The notes: a model not told the origin generated them from the sequence alone. Numbered from the stretch's first letter, positions 16,750 through 25,921 are shown. The stretch is 64,000 nt of DNA from Halobacteriales archaeon QS_4_69_31 (GCA_003021655.1 PXRP01000014.1:1-64000), one strand, 5' to 3'. Made by a program: numbers and translations.

Positions 16750-17982
16750 ATGTACGAGGACTTCGCGTCGAAGCTCGCCGCGACGATGTGGGCGGACTTC
16801 GACACGACACCGAGCCGCACCGACGGCCAGCTGGCCGCGATCACCGGCGTCGACACGCTCGTCGTCGACGGGAACTTCCCGTGGACGCTCGTGACCGTCG
16901 AGACAGACGCCGGCGTGACGGGGGTCGGCGAGGCCTACCCCTCGCCGGGCGTCCACGAGATCATCACCGACTACCTCGAACCCGTACTCGTCGGCGAGAA
17001 CCCGGCCGACGTCGAACGGCTGTACAACCTCATGCGCGAGAGCCTCTCGGGGCGTGGCTCACAGTGGGGCGTCGGCACCATCGCGATTTCGGGCGTCGAG
17101 ATCGCCCTCTGGGACGCGACCGGCAAACTCCTCGACCAGCCGGTCTACCAGTTGCTCGGCGGCAAGACCCGCGAGAGCGTGCGGGTGTACGCCGACTGCC
17201 ACGCCGGCGAGGCGATGGTCGCCTCCGCCGAGGCGGGTCAGGAGGCGGCGACCTACGAGCCCGAGGCCTACGCGCGGGCGGCCCGCGAGGCCGTCGACGA
17301 GGGGTTCGACATCGTCAAGTTCGACCTCGACGTCCCCTCGGGGGGCGAGAGAGAGACGCTGTCGCGTCACCTCGACGGGCCGGAACTCGACCACAAGGAG
17401 CGTATCGTCGCGGCCGTGACCGACGCGGTCGGCGACGACGCCGAGGTGGGGGTCGACCTGCACTGGAACTTCAGCCCCGAGACCGCCGAGCGCCTCTGTG
17501 AGGCCGTCGAGCCCTACGGCCTCGCGTGGGTCGAGGACCCGATCCCGCCCGAGAACACCGACGCGATGCGGGAACTGCGACGCCGGGTCGAGGTCCCGCT
17601 GTTGACCGGCGAGAACCGCTACGGCCGCCACGGCTTCCGCGACCTGGTCGAGACGCAGGCCGTCGACTTCCTCGCGCCCGACGTGCCAAAGACCGGCGGC
17701 ATCGCCGAGACAAAGAAGGTCGCCGACCTCGCGGCGGCGTACTACCAGCCGCTGGTCCCGCACAACGTCGGCAGTCCCGTCGCGACGGTCGCGACCGCCC
17801 ACGTCGGCGCGACGGTCCCCAACTTCGTCGCCCTCGAGTACCACGCCCGCGAGGTGCCGTGGTGGGAGGACTTGGTCGTCGGCGACGACCTCATCCGGGA
17901 CGGCGCCATCGACGTCCCCGACGGGCCGGGACTGGGTGTCGAACTCGACTGGGACGTCGTCGAGACTCACGAAAAGTCATAA
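16750..17982 (+). CDS. Enolase-superfamily sugar-acid dehydratase, galactonate-dehydratase-like
   Basis: A 410-residue protein. The N-terminal capping domain (1-150) is followed by the barrel. Metal ligands are D236 (VDLHWNF), E262 (WVEDPIPPEN) and E288 (TGENRYG). H238 in a D-x-H motif and H338 (PHNVGSP) with D311 match the acid/base pair of D-galactonate dehydratase. K190 lies in DIVKFDLDV; the second Lys of the usual KxK is absent. It should dehydrate an aldonate to a 2-keto-3-deoxyaldonate. It is divergent from the HpcH/HpaI aldolase and followed 25 bp later by a zinc dehydrogenase. A GGAGGTGA ribosome site fixes the start, against a frame open from 16489. Confidence 0.88.
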   Translation: MYEDFASKLAATMWADFDTTPSRTDGQLAAITGVDTLVVDGNFPWTLVTVETDAGVTGVGEAYPSPGVHEIITDYLEPVLVGENPADVERLYNLMRESLSGRGSQWGVGTIAISGVEIALWDATGKLLDQPVYQLLGGKTRESVRVYADCHAGEAMVASAEAGQEAATYEPEAYARAAREAVDEGFDIVKFDLDVPSGGERETLSRHLDGPELDHKERIVAAVTDAVGDDAEVGVDLHWNFSPETAERLCEAVEPYGLAWVEDPIPPENTDAMRELRRRVEVPLLTGENRYGRHGFRDLVETQAVDFLAPDVPKTGGIAETKKVADLAAAYYQPLVPHNVGSPVATVATAHVGATVPNFVALEYHAREVPWWEDLVVGDDLIRDGAIDVPDGPGLGVELDWDVVETHEKS

Positions 17983-18007
17983 GTGGGCGCGTGGCGACGC
18001 TCCCGCC

Positions 18008-19162
18008 ATGCGAGCCCTCGTACTCGACGCGGAGTGGGACCCGCGAGCGGGGTACGACCCGAGCGAGGCCGACGCCGAGAGCAGGCGCGCGACCGACAGC
18101 GGGTCGGTCTGGCGCGACCCACGACTCCGCCTCGAGGAGCGCGACCGGCCCGAGCCCGGCCCCCACGAAGCCCTCGTGAAAGTCCGGTACGCCGGCGTCT
18201 GTGGCAGCGACGTCGCGATGATAGAGACCGACGACGAGGGGTACATGCACTACCCGGCGTACACGGCGCTGCCGAACGTCCTCGGCCACGAGTTCTCGGG
18301 CGAGGTCGTCGAGACCGGGGCCGAGACCACACGCGTCGAGCCCGGCGACCTCGTGACCGCCGAGGTGACCGACTACTGTGGCCGGTGTGAGGCCTGCCGG
18401 CGGGGCTTTCCCGGCCACTGTGACAACTTCGAACAGCTCGGGTTCACGGTCCCCGGGGCCTTCGCCGAGTACGTCGCCGTGCCCGAGAAACTCCTCTGGG
18501 ACGTCTCGCCGCTGGCGGCGGTCCACGACGCACGAGAGGGGGTCCTCCGGGCCGCCGCGACCATCGAGCCGAGCACGATCACCTACCACGGCCTGTTCGG
18601 GCGGGCCGAGGGGATCCGGCCGGGCGACTACTACGCGTTCCACGGCGCCGGCCCAATCGGGCTGACGGGGATGAACGTGGCGCGGGCGGCCGGGGCCGGG
18701 GCGGTCCTGGCCTTCGAGCCCGCGGAGCCGCGCCGGGCGGTCGCCCGGGAGTTGGGGTTCGAACACGTCTTCGACCCGACCGAGACGCCGCCGGCCGAGG
18801 CCGTCGCGGCGGTCACCGACGGGGCGGGCGTCGACGTCCACGTCGAGACTGCGGGGGCCGTCGAACAGACCTACCCCGCGATCGGGGCGACGCTCGCCGA
18901 GGGCGCCAACGTCGTCCACATCAGCAACGCCGCCGAGCCCGCACCCGTGGACACGCGCCAGTACCAGGGCAACGCCGCCCAGGTATACGGCGCCGAGGGC
19001 CACACCGGCGACCGCATCTACCCGGGCGTCATCCGCCTCATGGCCGCCGGCCACCTCGACAACACCGGGATCGTCACCTCGACGTTCGACCTGTCGGACG
19101 CCCCGGAGGCGGTCCGGCAGGCGAAACGGCGCGTCGACGGGAAGGTCACGGTCGAAATCTGA
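18008..19162 (+). CDS. Zinc-dependent medium-chain alcohol/polyol dehydrogenase
   Basis: A 384-residue MDR protein. Catalytic zinc ligands are C65 (GVCGSD), H94 and E95 (GHEFSG). The structural zinc site is C124, C127, C130 and C138 (DYCGRCEACRRGFPGHC). The nucleotide fold has HGAGPIGLTG at about 215. This family includes threonine, sorbitol, galactitol and glucose dehydrogenases, and IolM of the Thermotoga inositol pathway. Here it should oxidise a hydroxyl of the imported polyol or sugar acid with NAD(P). It lies directly after the dehydratase and before the RbsC-type importer genes, probably in one operon. Confidence 0.9.
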   Translation: MRALVLDAEWDPRAGYDPSEADAESRRATDSGSVWRDPRLRLEERDRPEPGPHEALVKVRYAGVCGSDVAMIETDDEGYMHYPAYTALPNVLGHEFSGEVVETGAETTRVEPGDLVTAEVTDYCGRCEACRRGFPGHCDNFEQLGFTVPGAFAEYVAVPEKLLWDVSPLAAVHDAREGVLRAAATIEPSTITYHGLFGRAEGIRPGDYYAFHGAGPIGLTGMNVARAAGAGAVLAFEPAEPRRAVARELGFEHVFDPTETPPAEAVAAVTDGAGVDVHVETAGAVEQTYPAIGATLAEGANVVHISNAAEPAPVDTRQYQGNAAQVYGAEGHTGDRIYPGVIRLMAAGHLDNTGIVTSTFDLSDAPEAVRQAKRRVDGKVTVEI

Positions 19163-19246
19163 GAGTACCGCTCTCGCGGCCGGACGCGTGGGATCTGGAC
19201 GGACGTCCGCAAGTTTTTTCAAGAGTCCGAATCACGTTGTGTGCGT

Positions 19247-20260
19247 ATGGCTACCACAGACGCACGGCGGAGTCGAGGAGTCCTCGGGTCGGTGGTCGAG
19301 CGGGCCAAGCAGATCCTCGGCCGTAATCCGGAGCTGGCAGCGGTAATCACGTTCCTGGCGGTGACGGCGTTTTTCGTCTTCCTGGCGCCGGGGACGATGA
19401 CCGAGCCGGCCATCTGGGGAGACATCTTCAGGCAGACCGCGCTGATAGGGACGGTGGCCATCCTGGTTTCGATGCTGATGATCGCCGGGGACTTCGATAT
19501 GACCGTCGGGGCGAACTACGCCTTCTCGGCGATGATCTTCCTCTGGACGATAAACGCGGGGTTCAACCCGCTGGTGGCGGCCGGTGCGGCCATCCTGTTC
19601 GGGTTGACCGTCGGGTTCGTCAACGGCGTGCTCGTCACGTGGACGGGGATCCACTCGTTTATCATCACGCTCGGTGGCATGTTCGCGCTCCGGGGGATCG
19701 TCCTGCTGGTCAGCGGCGGGACCTACGTCACGCTGGAGCGCGAACCCGAGTTGCTGGCGATATTCAGCATGGAACTGGGCAACCAGTTCTCGGTCGCCGT
19801 CGTGTGGATGTTCGTCGTGCTGGCGCTGATCGGCTTCATCACCCACCGACACCCGTTCGGCAACCACCTGTACGCGGTCGGCAACGACAGGGACACAGCG
19901 CGCGGGCGCGGCATCCGCGTGACGCGTTCCCGGATCATCGCGTTCATGATGACGGCTGCGGCGGCGTCGTTCGCGGGCGTGCTCGTCGCGTCGCGGTTCG
20001 GGTCGGTCCAGGCGTCGCTGGGCGAGCAGATGCCCCTGGTCGCCATCGCGGCGGCGGTGCTGGGCGGGTGTGCCCTGTTCGGCGGCGAGGGGAGCCCCAT
20101 CGCGGGCTTTCTCGGCGCGCTGACCTTCGGCGTTTTCCAGGTCGGGCTCACGGCGATCGGTGCGGAGACGTTCTGGTTCCGGACCTTCGTCGGGCTCATC
20201 CTGATCGTGGCAGTCATCCTGAACCGACAGATCCGCAACCTCCCGATCCAAGCAAACTGA
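19247..20260 (+). CDS. RbsC-type ABC sugar/polyol transporter permease
   Basis: A 337-residue membrane protein with eight to ten helices. The cytoplasmic-loop pattern (GNDRDTARGRGIRVTRSR, then AAVLGGCALFGGEGSPIAG) is that of BPD_transp_2 permeases such as RbsC, XylH and InoG. It would form the channel of an importer with the ATPase at 20271 and the binding protein at 21204. The ATG at 19247 is two codons inside a GTG alternative at 19241. Confidence 0.9.
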   Translation: MATTDARRSRGVLGSVVERAKQILGRNPELAAVITFLAVTAFFVFLAPGTMTEPAIWGDIFRQTALIGTVAILVSMLMIAGDFDMTVGANYAFSAMIFLWTINAGFNPLVAAGAAILFGLTVGFVNGVLVTWTGIHSFIITLGGMFALRGIVLLVSGGTYVTLEREPELLAIFSMELGNQFSVAVVWMFVVLALIGFITHRHPFGNHLYAVGNDRDTARGRGIRVTRSRIIAFMMTAAAASFAGVLVASRFGSVQASLGEQMPLVAIAAAVLGGCALFGGEGSPIAGFLGALTFGVFQVGLTAIGAETFWFRTFVGLILIVAVILNRQIRNLPIQAN

Positions 20261-20270
20261 GGTGACACCG

Positions 20271-21086
20271 ATGAGTACGGACAAACCACTGCTCGAAGTC
20301 GAGAACCTGCACAAACACTTCGGGTCGATCCGCGCACTGGACGGCATGGACCTCCGTGTCAACGAACAGGAGATACTGGGACTGGTCGGCGACAACGGCG
20401 CCGGCAAGAGCACCCTGATCAAGTGTCTCGTCGGCTACCACCAGCCCGACGCCGGCGAGCTCGACTGGAAGGGCGAACGGGTCAACTTCCAGAACCCCGA
20501 CGAGGCCCTCGACGCGGGGATCCGCGTCGTCTACCAGGACATCGGCCTCGCGGACACGATAAGCGTCGCCCGGAACCTCTTCATCGGCAGCGAACCGACC
20601 AAAAACGGGCGCCTCGACATGAAAAAGATGCACCGCGAGGCCGAGAAGGTCCTCGACGACATCGGGCTGAAGTCGCTGAGCGACCCGACACTGCCCGTCG
20701 AGAACCTCTCTGGCGGGGAACAACAGAGCGTCAAGATCGGCCGCGCGCTGTACTTCGACGCCGACCTGCTCGTCCTCGACGAACCCCTCCGGGCGCTCTC
20801 GGTCAAGGAAGGCGAGAAGGTCCTCCGGACCCTCAAACGCACCAAAGAGCAGGGCGTCTCGATGATCTACATCACGCACAACATCTTCCACGCCTACGAA
20901 GTGGCCGACCGCTTCCAGCTGATCGACAACGGACACAACGCCGGCGAGTTCGAGAAAGACGAGCTTGACGGCCCACAACAGCTGGTCGAATCGCTGAAGT
21001 ACGTCGCCGGGGGCGGCGACCTCGAAGACGCGGACGAACCCGGACCCGTCGAGGAGGAGACCGACGTCGCCGACAGCGCGTCGTGA
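20271..21086 (+). CDS. ABC transporter ATPase, single-domain RbsA/FrcA type
   Basis: A 271-residue ATPase. Walker A is GDNGAGKST, the signature LSGGEQQSVKIGRAL and Walker B LLVLDEPL. Only one ATP-binding domain is present, as in FrcA/XylG-half forms, so it should work as a homodimer instead of the fused RbsA type. The start is 10 bp after the permease stop, with GAGGTGA just upstream. The conserved DEPTAALS is DEPLRALS here, a minor change next to the D-loop. The C-terminal tail is acidic. Confidence 0.92.
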   Translation: MSTDKPLLEVENLHKHFGSIRALDGMDLRVNEQEILGLVGDNGAGKSTLIKCLVGYHQPDAGELDWKGERVNFQNPDEALDAGIRVVYQDIGLADTISVARNLFIGSEPTKNGRLDMKKMHREAEKVLDDIGLKSLSDPTLPVENLSGGEQQSVKIGRALYFDADLLVLDEPLRALSVKEGEKVLRTLKRTKEQGVSMIYITHNIFHAYEVADRFQLIDNGHNAGEFEKDELDGPQQLVESLKYVAGGGDLEDADEPGPVEEETDVADSAS

Positions 21087-21163
21087 CCGCCCGCCGCTTT
21101 GTCCCGACCCCACTCTCGCTCTCTCGCCCGCTCGCGCGCCGGCGCCCGTTCCCACACCGCCGA

Positions 21164-21173
21164 AATATTTATG
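21164..21173 (+). promoter_or_regulatory. TATA box of the binding-protein gene
   Basis: AATATTTATG lies 31-40 bases before the ATG at 21204. An extra promoter here would allow the binding protein to be made in excess over the membrane parts, as is common. Confidence 0.55.
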
Positions 21174-21203
21174 TGGAGTGTGATTATTAATCGTGCATGT
21201 ACT

Positions 21204-22322
21204 ATGAGCGGCAAGCGAATCGAAGGTATGAAGCAGGCACGCTCTGGCATACAGGTATCCAGGCGAGAGGTCATCGCGACGTCGGGCACCGCCGGTCTGG
21301 TTGGGTTGGCCGGCTGTGGTGGGAGTGACGGCACCGGCGGCGACGGTGGCGGTGACGGCGACGGCGGCGGTGACGGCGACGGCGGCGGAACCCAGGGGTC
21401 AGTCGACACCGACGCCACACAGGAGGATTTCACCATCACGTTCATCCCCCACTCGAGCGGGGCGTCGGACCCGTTCTGGGCGATCGAAGAGAAGGGGTGG
21501 AGTGCCGCGGTCGACCAGCTCAGCGTCGAGGGGCAGTTCCAGGGCCCGACGGAGTTCGACCCACAGCAGCAGGTCCAGAACATCAACTCGGCCATCTCGT
21601 CGGGGGTGGACGGCATCGCCACCTCCATCTCCGACCCGGACCTGTTCGACGACCCGCTCCAGCGGGCCCAGGAGGAGGGGATCCCGGTCATCGCGGTCAA
21701 CATCCCCGAGTTCGGCGAGCGGACGCTCCCCTATCAGGGGTACGTCGGCAACGACGAGACCGTCGTCGGTAACGAAGTGGCCTCGAACGCGCTCGAAGAC
21801 TTCCAGGAGGCCACTGGCGAGATGCCAGCACGCGCCGTGATCCCGAACCACCAGCCCGGGAACACCGTCCTCGGGTTGCGGTCGGACGGGATCAAGGAAG
21901 TGATGAGCAACAACAACATTTCGGTCGACGAGATCGCCACGTCCTCGGACCCCAGCGAGAACATCAGCTCCCTGTCGAGCTACCGGTCGTCGAACAGCGA
22001 CGTCGACATCGTGTGTTCGCTCGGCCCCGCGTCGGGCGAGCCCGCGATCCAGTGGATCAACGAGAACGACCTCCAGGGCGAGGTGTACGTCGCCGGGGTC
22101 GACATCACGGAGAAGATCCAGCAGGCCATCGAGAACGGGGTCTACTTCGGGACGGTCATCCAGCAGCCGTACCTCCAGGGGTACCTGGCCGCCCACTACC
22201 TGGCACAGAAGCTCGTCAACGGCATCCTCGCGCCGACCGTGACGCCGACCGGGCCGACCTGGATCGACGACACGCGGCTGGACCTGGTCCGGACGCAGAT
22301 CCAAAACACCGGCGGCGCCTGA
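21204..22322 (+). CDS. RbsB-type sugar/polyol-binding lipoprotein
   Basis: A 372-residue protein. A Tat motif (SRREVIATSG) and lipobox LAGC are followed by a Gly/Asp repeat linker of about 30 residues. The mature part is a periplasmic-binding-protein type 1 fold (Peripla_BP_4): FIPHSSGASDPFWAIEEKGW, AISSGVDGIATSISDPDL, and YVAGVDITEKIQQAIENGVY. It should capture the substrate outside the cell for the permease/ATPase pair upstream. Ligand cannot be assigned; relatives bind ribose, xylose, inositol or erythritol-like polyols. Confidence 0.9.
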   Translation: MSGKRIEGMKQARSGIQVSRREVIATSGTAGLVGLAGCGGSDGTGGDGGGDGDGGGDGDGGGTQGSVDTDATQEDFTITFIPHSSGASDPFWAIEEKGWSAAVDQLSVEGQFQGPTEFDPQQQVQNINSAISSGVDGIATSISDPDLFDDPLQRAQEEGIPVIAVNIPEFGERTLPYQGYVGNDETVVGNEVASNALEDFQEATGEMPARAVIPNHQPGNTVLGLRSDGIKEVMSNNNISVDEIATSSDPSENISSLSSYRSSNSDVDIVCSLGPASGEPAIQWINENDLQGEVYVAGVDITEKIQQAIENGVYFGTVIQQPYLQGYLAAHYLAQKLVNGILAPTVTPTGPTWIDDTRLDLVRTQIQNTGGA

Positions 22323-22348
22323 GACCGCCGCGCCGAGTCCGGCGGTTC

Positions 22349-22442
22349 CCACGTACGGGCCGCCCTCGCTCCGTCCTCTCACCGTCTCCCCGGCCCCCAC
22401 GTACGGACCGCCGTCTCCGTCCTCTCACCGTCTCCCCGGCCC
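22349..22442. repeat. Tandem duplication, two copies of about 47 bp
   Basis: A unit beginning CCACGTACGG and ending in CACCGTCTCCCCGGCCC occurs at 22349 and again at 22397, with one short length difference. It lies between the ends of the binding-protein gene and the convergent isomerase gene and has no coding role. Confidence 0.75.
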
Positions 22443-22478
22443 GGGTGCCGGCGCGAGGACCGGCCCCGCGAGCGACGG

Positions 22479-23297
22479 TCAGCGGCCGCCGGTGACCGCC
22501 TCCCAGTACGCTTTGTTCTCCTTGGCGTGGACCAGCAGTTTCTCGGTCCGGTTCTCGACCTCGACGGTGTAGTGGCCGTCGTAGCCGGCCGCCGCCAGCG
22601 CCCCGTGGACCGCCGCGAAATCGAGGACGCCCTCGCCCAGGTCGGTGAACGACCGGAAGTAGTTGATGACGTTGTCGAGGTGGGGCCGTCCCCCGGAGAG
22701 GGCGTCGCGGTTCGCGGCGAAATCGGCGGTCGGCGCGACGTCCTTGAGGTGGACGTAGGCGATGTCGTCGCCGAACCGCTCGACGGCGTCGGTGACGTCG
22801 CCCTCGGGGTAGTGCTCCCCGTAGGGGTACCAGTGGGCAGTGTCGAAGAGGAGTTCGAGGCCGTCGACGGCCGCCAGGAACCGGTCGACCTCGTCCGGGC
22901 GTTCGACGTGGGTGCCGCCGTGGTGGTGGAGGACGGGGGTAAGGCCCGCCTCACGGGCCGCGTCGGCGACGGTCGCGAACCGCTCCCGGACGGTGTCGTC
23001 GTCGTTGCGGTGGCGCTGGGGCGGCAGGAGGCCGAGGAACTCCGCCCCGAGGTCGGCGACCGTTCCCGCCGCGTCGGCGACGTCGCGGGCGTCGGCGTCG
23101 GTTTCGAGCCAGTCGCCCATCACGCAGTACAGCTCCAGCCCGTGGGTGTCGAGCCACTCGGCGACCGCCCCGGGACCGACCGCCCGCACCTTGCCGAGAC
23201 CGACCTCGACTCCGTCGTACCGGCACGCGCCCACGTCCGCGATGCCGGTTTCGAGCCGTTCCGCGTCGTACATGAGTGTCGTGTACCCGAGACCCAT
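22479..23297 (-). CDS. Sugar-phosphate isomerase/epimerase-fold TIM barrel (IolE/IolO-like)
   Basis: A 272-residue AP-endonuclease-2-type barrel. Likely metal ligands are in LHHHGGTHVE (E132), FDTAHW (D152, H155), YVHLKD (H183) and YTVEVEN. The family includes inosose dehydratase IolE, the Thermotoga epimerase IolO, xylose-isomerase-like and hydroxypyruvate-isomerase-like enzymes. Next to an RbsBCA importer and a Gfo/Idh dehydrogenase it may isomerise or dehydrate a keto-polyol; this is inferred. It is divergent from the LLM oxidoreductase. The ATG at 23297 gives a normal first beta strand (MGLGYTTLMY). Confidence 0.85.
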   Translation of the reverse strand: MGLGYTTLMYDAERLETGIADVGACRYDGVEVGLGKVRAVGPGAVAEWLDTHGLELYCVMGDWLETDADARDVADAAGTVADLGAEFLGLLPPQRHRNDDDTVRERFATVADAAREAGLTPVLHHHGGTHVERPDEVDRFLAAVDGLELLFDTAHWYPYGEHYPEGDVTDAVERFGDDIAYVHLKDVAPTADFAANRDALSGGRPHLDNVINYFRSFTDLGEGVLDFAAVHGALAAAGYDGHYTVEVENRTEKLLVHAKENKAYWEAVTGGR

Positions 23298-23378
23298 ACG
23301 CCGTGGTTGGACGACGCCGATCAAATAGCTTCGGGTGGAACAACACTGAATAGCGACCGGTCACATGTTCTAGTCGAG

Positions 23379-24356
23379 ATGGTCAGCGTCGACTACATGG
23401 CTCACCAGGAGCAGTACAGCCCCTCGACGTTGCTCGACTACGCCGGCCGCGCCGAGCGGGCGGGCTACGAGTTCGTCTGGACGTCGGACCACTTCCACCC
23501 GTGGTTCCACACGGGCGGGGAGGCGGGCTTCGCGTGGTCGTGGCTCGGCGCCGCGACCCAGCGGACGGACCTGCCGGTCGGGACCTACGTCACCCCCGCC
23601 GCCCAGCACTACCACCCGGGGCGGATCGCACAGGCGTTCGCGACCGTCGGCGAGATGCACGACGAGCGGGTCGTCCTCGGACTGTCGACCGGCGAGGCGA
23701 TGAACGAGAAACCGCTGGGCCAGCCCTGGGACGAGTACCCCGTCCGGCGGGACCGCCTCGAAGAGACCCTCGAAATCGTGCGGGAACTGTACGACAGCGA
23801 CGGGTTCGTCAGCTACGACGGCGAGCACTTCTCGCTCGAGGACGCACACCTCTACACGATGCCCGAGGACCGTCCGGAGGTCCACGTCGCCGCCAACGGC
23901 CCGAGCACGGCGCGGCTGGCCGCGCGGTACGCCGACGGTTTCATGACCGTCATCACCGGCGAGGAGTTCACCGACCGGCTCTACCCCGCGGTGCGGTCCT
24001 ACGCCGAGGAGGAGGGTCGCGACCCCGACGCGCTCGAGACGACCGTGCTCGTCATCGTCTCGTACGACCCCGACTACGAGGCGGCCTTCGAGGCCACCCG
24101 GCCGTGGTGGGCGACCACCCAGGACGTCTTCGACCGGGCGGTCGCGGACCCCCGGGAGATCGAGGCGCTGGGCGAGGAGGCCACCCGCGAGGAGATAGAG
24201 GAGAAGTTCCTGGTCGCCGACGACCCCTCGACGGTCGCCGCGGAGGTCGAGCGCCTCGCCGAGATGGGCTTCGACAGGGTCGCGCTCGCCAACACCAGCC
24301 CCGCCCCCGAACGGCTGTTCGAGGTGATGGGCGACGAGGTCATTCCGTCGCTGTAA
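23379..24356 (+). CDS. LLM-class flavin/F420-dependent oxidoreductase
   Basis: A 325-residue luciferase-like monooxygenase-fold protein. FVWTSDHFHPW near residue 35, GTYVTPAAQHYHPGRIAQ and LGLSTGEAMNE match the F420-dependent glucose-6-phosphate dehydrogenase (FGD) subgroup. Members of this subgroup oxidise a sugar hydroxyl or aldehyde with F420, which haloarchaea make. A very long frame open from 22527 is a shadow of the opposite gene; the ATG at 23379 is the family-like start. It shares an 81-bp divergent promoter with the isomerase. Confidence 0.87.
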   Translation: MVSVDYMAHQEQYSPSTLLDYAGRAERAGYEFVWTSDHFHPWFHTGGEAGFAWSWLGAATQRTDLPVGTYVTPAAQHYHPGRIAQAFATVGEMHDERVVLGLSTGEAMNEKPLGQPWDEYPVRRDRLEETLEIVRELYDSDGFVSYDGEHFSLEDAHLYTMPEDRPEVHVAANGPSTARLAARYADGFMTVITGEEFTDRLYPAVRSYAEEEGRDPDALETTVLVIVSYDPDYEAAFEATRPWWATTQDVFDRAVADPREIEALGEEATREEIEEKFLVADDPSTVAAEVERLAEMGFDRVALANTSPAPERLFEVMGDEVIPSL

Positions 24357-24378
24357 GGGCGCCGGCCCGCTCGCCGCC

Positions 24379-25449
24379 TCACCCGTCGGCGTCCCGGTAG
24401 TGTCTGAAGAGGTCGACGATGACGTCGAGGTCGTCGCGTGCCTCCGCGAACGGCGTCCGGACCGCGGCCTCGCCCTCGATACACCGCAGGAAGTGTGCCA
24501 GTTCGCGCTTGAACGGCTCCTCGTAGGAGGGCGTCCGGACCGTCTCGGTCAGTTCCTCGCGCCCCCGCTTGACCCGGAGTTCCGTTGGCGCGTTCCTGAT
24601 GAATGGGTTCGAGAAGTCCACTGTCACCATCCCGTCGGGGCCGTCGACGCGGACGAACTCCTCGAACCACTTGCGGTCGGAGTCGCCGGTCTCCAGGACG
24701 CAGGTGACGCCGCCCTCGTAGGTGAGGTGGGCCGTCGCGTAGCGGCCGTCGGCGAACACGTCGACGTGGTCGACGCGCTCGACCGCGCCGAACAGCCCCC
24801 GCAGGACGTTGACGTCGTGACAGACGTGTTCGAGCTGGAAGTCGTAGGCGTCGACGAGGCGGTCGTCGTCGGTCCCGACCGCCTGCTCGATGTCGGCGCG
24901 CCGCCTGGCGGCGCTCTCCTCGAGGAACGACCCGGGCGGGTCCCCGGCCACCAGGTCGTAGACCTCGGTCACGACGCGCTCGTGGTCGGGGTCGACATCG
25001 TAGGCGGTGACTAGGTCGACCGCGTCCAGCTCCTCGACCGCCTCGCGTGCCCGCTCGTAGGCGGGGTCGTAGCGCTTCATGTACGCGACCATCGCGGTCG
25101 CGTCCGACGCGGCGTCGGCCTCGACCATCCGCTCGGCGTCCGCAGGCGTCGCCGCGATCGGCTTCTCGACGAGCGTGTGGACCCCGGCCCCGAGCGTGTC
25201 GACGACGACGTCGGCGTGTTCGTGTGACGGCGTGAGCACCACGACCGCGTCGAGGTCGTCGCCGGCGTCCGCGAGGAGCGACTCGTGGTCCGCGTACACG
25301 TTCGGGACGTTGTACCTGGCCGCGAGTTCGCCGGCCCGCCCCGTCGCGGGGTCGACGAGGGCGTGCAACTCCGCGTCGGGGAGTTCGGCGAGATACGGGA
25401 CGTGCATCACCTGTGCCACTAGCCCACAGCCGATGACTCCGAATCGCAT
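24379..25449 (-). CDS. Gfo/Idh/MocA-family NAD(P)-dependent sugar/polyol dehydrogenase
   Basis: A 356-residue two-domain oxidoreductase. The Rossmann motif is GVIGCG at the N-terminus. Catalytic-region EKP is at 95-97 (LVEKPIAA). The C-terminal domain has QLEHVCHDVNVLRGLFG, in which the His are typical of the substrate pocket. Family members oxidise myo-inositol (IolG), glucose or other cyclic polyols and sugars. The close set of RbsBCA importer, isomerase and this gene suggests the first oxidation step. Its promoter lies in the unusual T-rich intergenic region to the right. Confidence 0.9.
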   Translation of the reverse strand: MRFGVIGCGLVAQVMHVPYLAELPDAELHALVDPATGRAGELAARYNVPNVYADHESLLADAGDDLDAVVVLTPSHEHADVVVDTLGAGVHTLVEKPIAATPADAERMVEADAASDATAMVAYMKRYDPAYERAREAVEELDAVDLVTAYDVDPDHERVVTEVYDLVAGDPPGSFLEESAARRRADIEQAVGTDDDRLVDAYDFQLEHVCHDVNVLRGLFGAVERVDHVDVFADGRYATAHLTYEGGVTCVLETGDSDRKWFEEFVRVDGPDGMVTVDFSNPFIRNAPTELRVKRGREELTETVRTPSYEEPFKRELAHFLRCIEGEAAVRTPFAEARDDLDVIVDLFRHYRDADG

Positions 25450-25612
25450 GGGAGTGCGTTTCCCGACCTGCCCTCAAAACTCCGTCGGTGCCGGCACGGA
25501 ACGGACGCCGATACGGGGCGGCCCACGCCACCTGGAACGATTGTACCGCCTCCGCGAACGCCGTTGCAGACAGTTATTTCTTTTTTCGACGTCCGATTGT
25601 TTATTTCCCTCA

Positions 25613-25764
25613 TTCTATTTTATTTTTCCAGTCTGCATTTCTATATTTTTCTTTTTTGGTTTCGCATTCTTCTATTTCCACTTTAAATAGCATGTATTTC
25701 TATTTTAATATTATTCATGCAGAAATATTCTATTTCAGTTCTATATTGCTCTATTCGATTCTAT
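25613..25764 (+). repeat. Array of TTCTAT motifs in a T-rich island
   Basis: TTCTAT occurs at 25613, 25639, 25670, 25698, 25728, 25739 and 25759. The first five are spaced 26-31 bases, near three helical turns. The tract between is pyrimidine-rich. It could be a binding array, a flexible or curved segment, or a transcription-termination zone. A lone GATTCTATAT, also present here, recurs at 49148-49157. Confidence 0.6.
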
Positions 25765-25921
25765 ATTTGACGTTCGTCGTGGCCACGGCGGTCACACCCG
25801 TCTTCGGCGGCGGGACGGACGGGGGCCGTGTCGGGCGCGTCCCCGACTCGGCGTCGGTCGGCGGCCGGTCCGCGTCGGTCGGCGCTCGGTTCCCGGCGGC
25901 CGGCGCGGCGTCCGCTGCCGG

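Noticed and set aside
22527-23378. N-terminal extension of the LLM oxidoreductase
   Set aside because: It is antisense to the TIM-barrel isomerase and its sequence is not conserved-looking; the enzyme starts at 23379.
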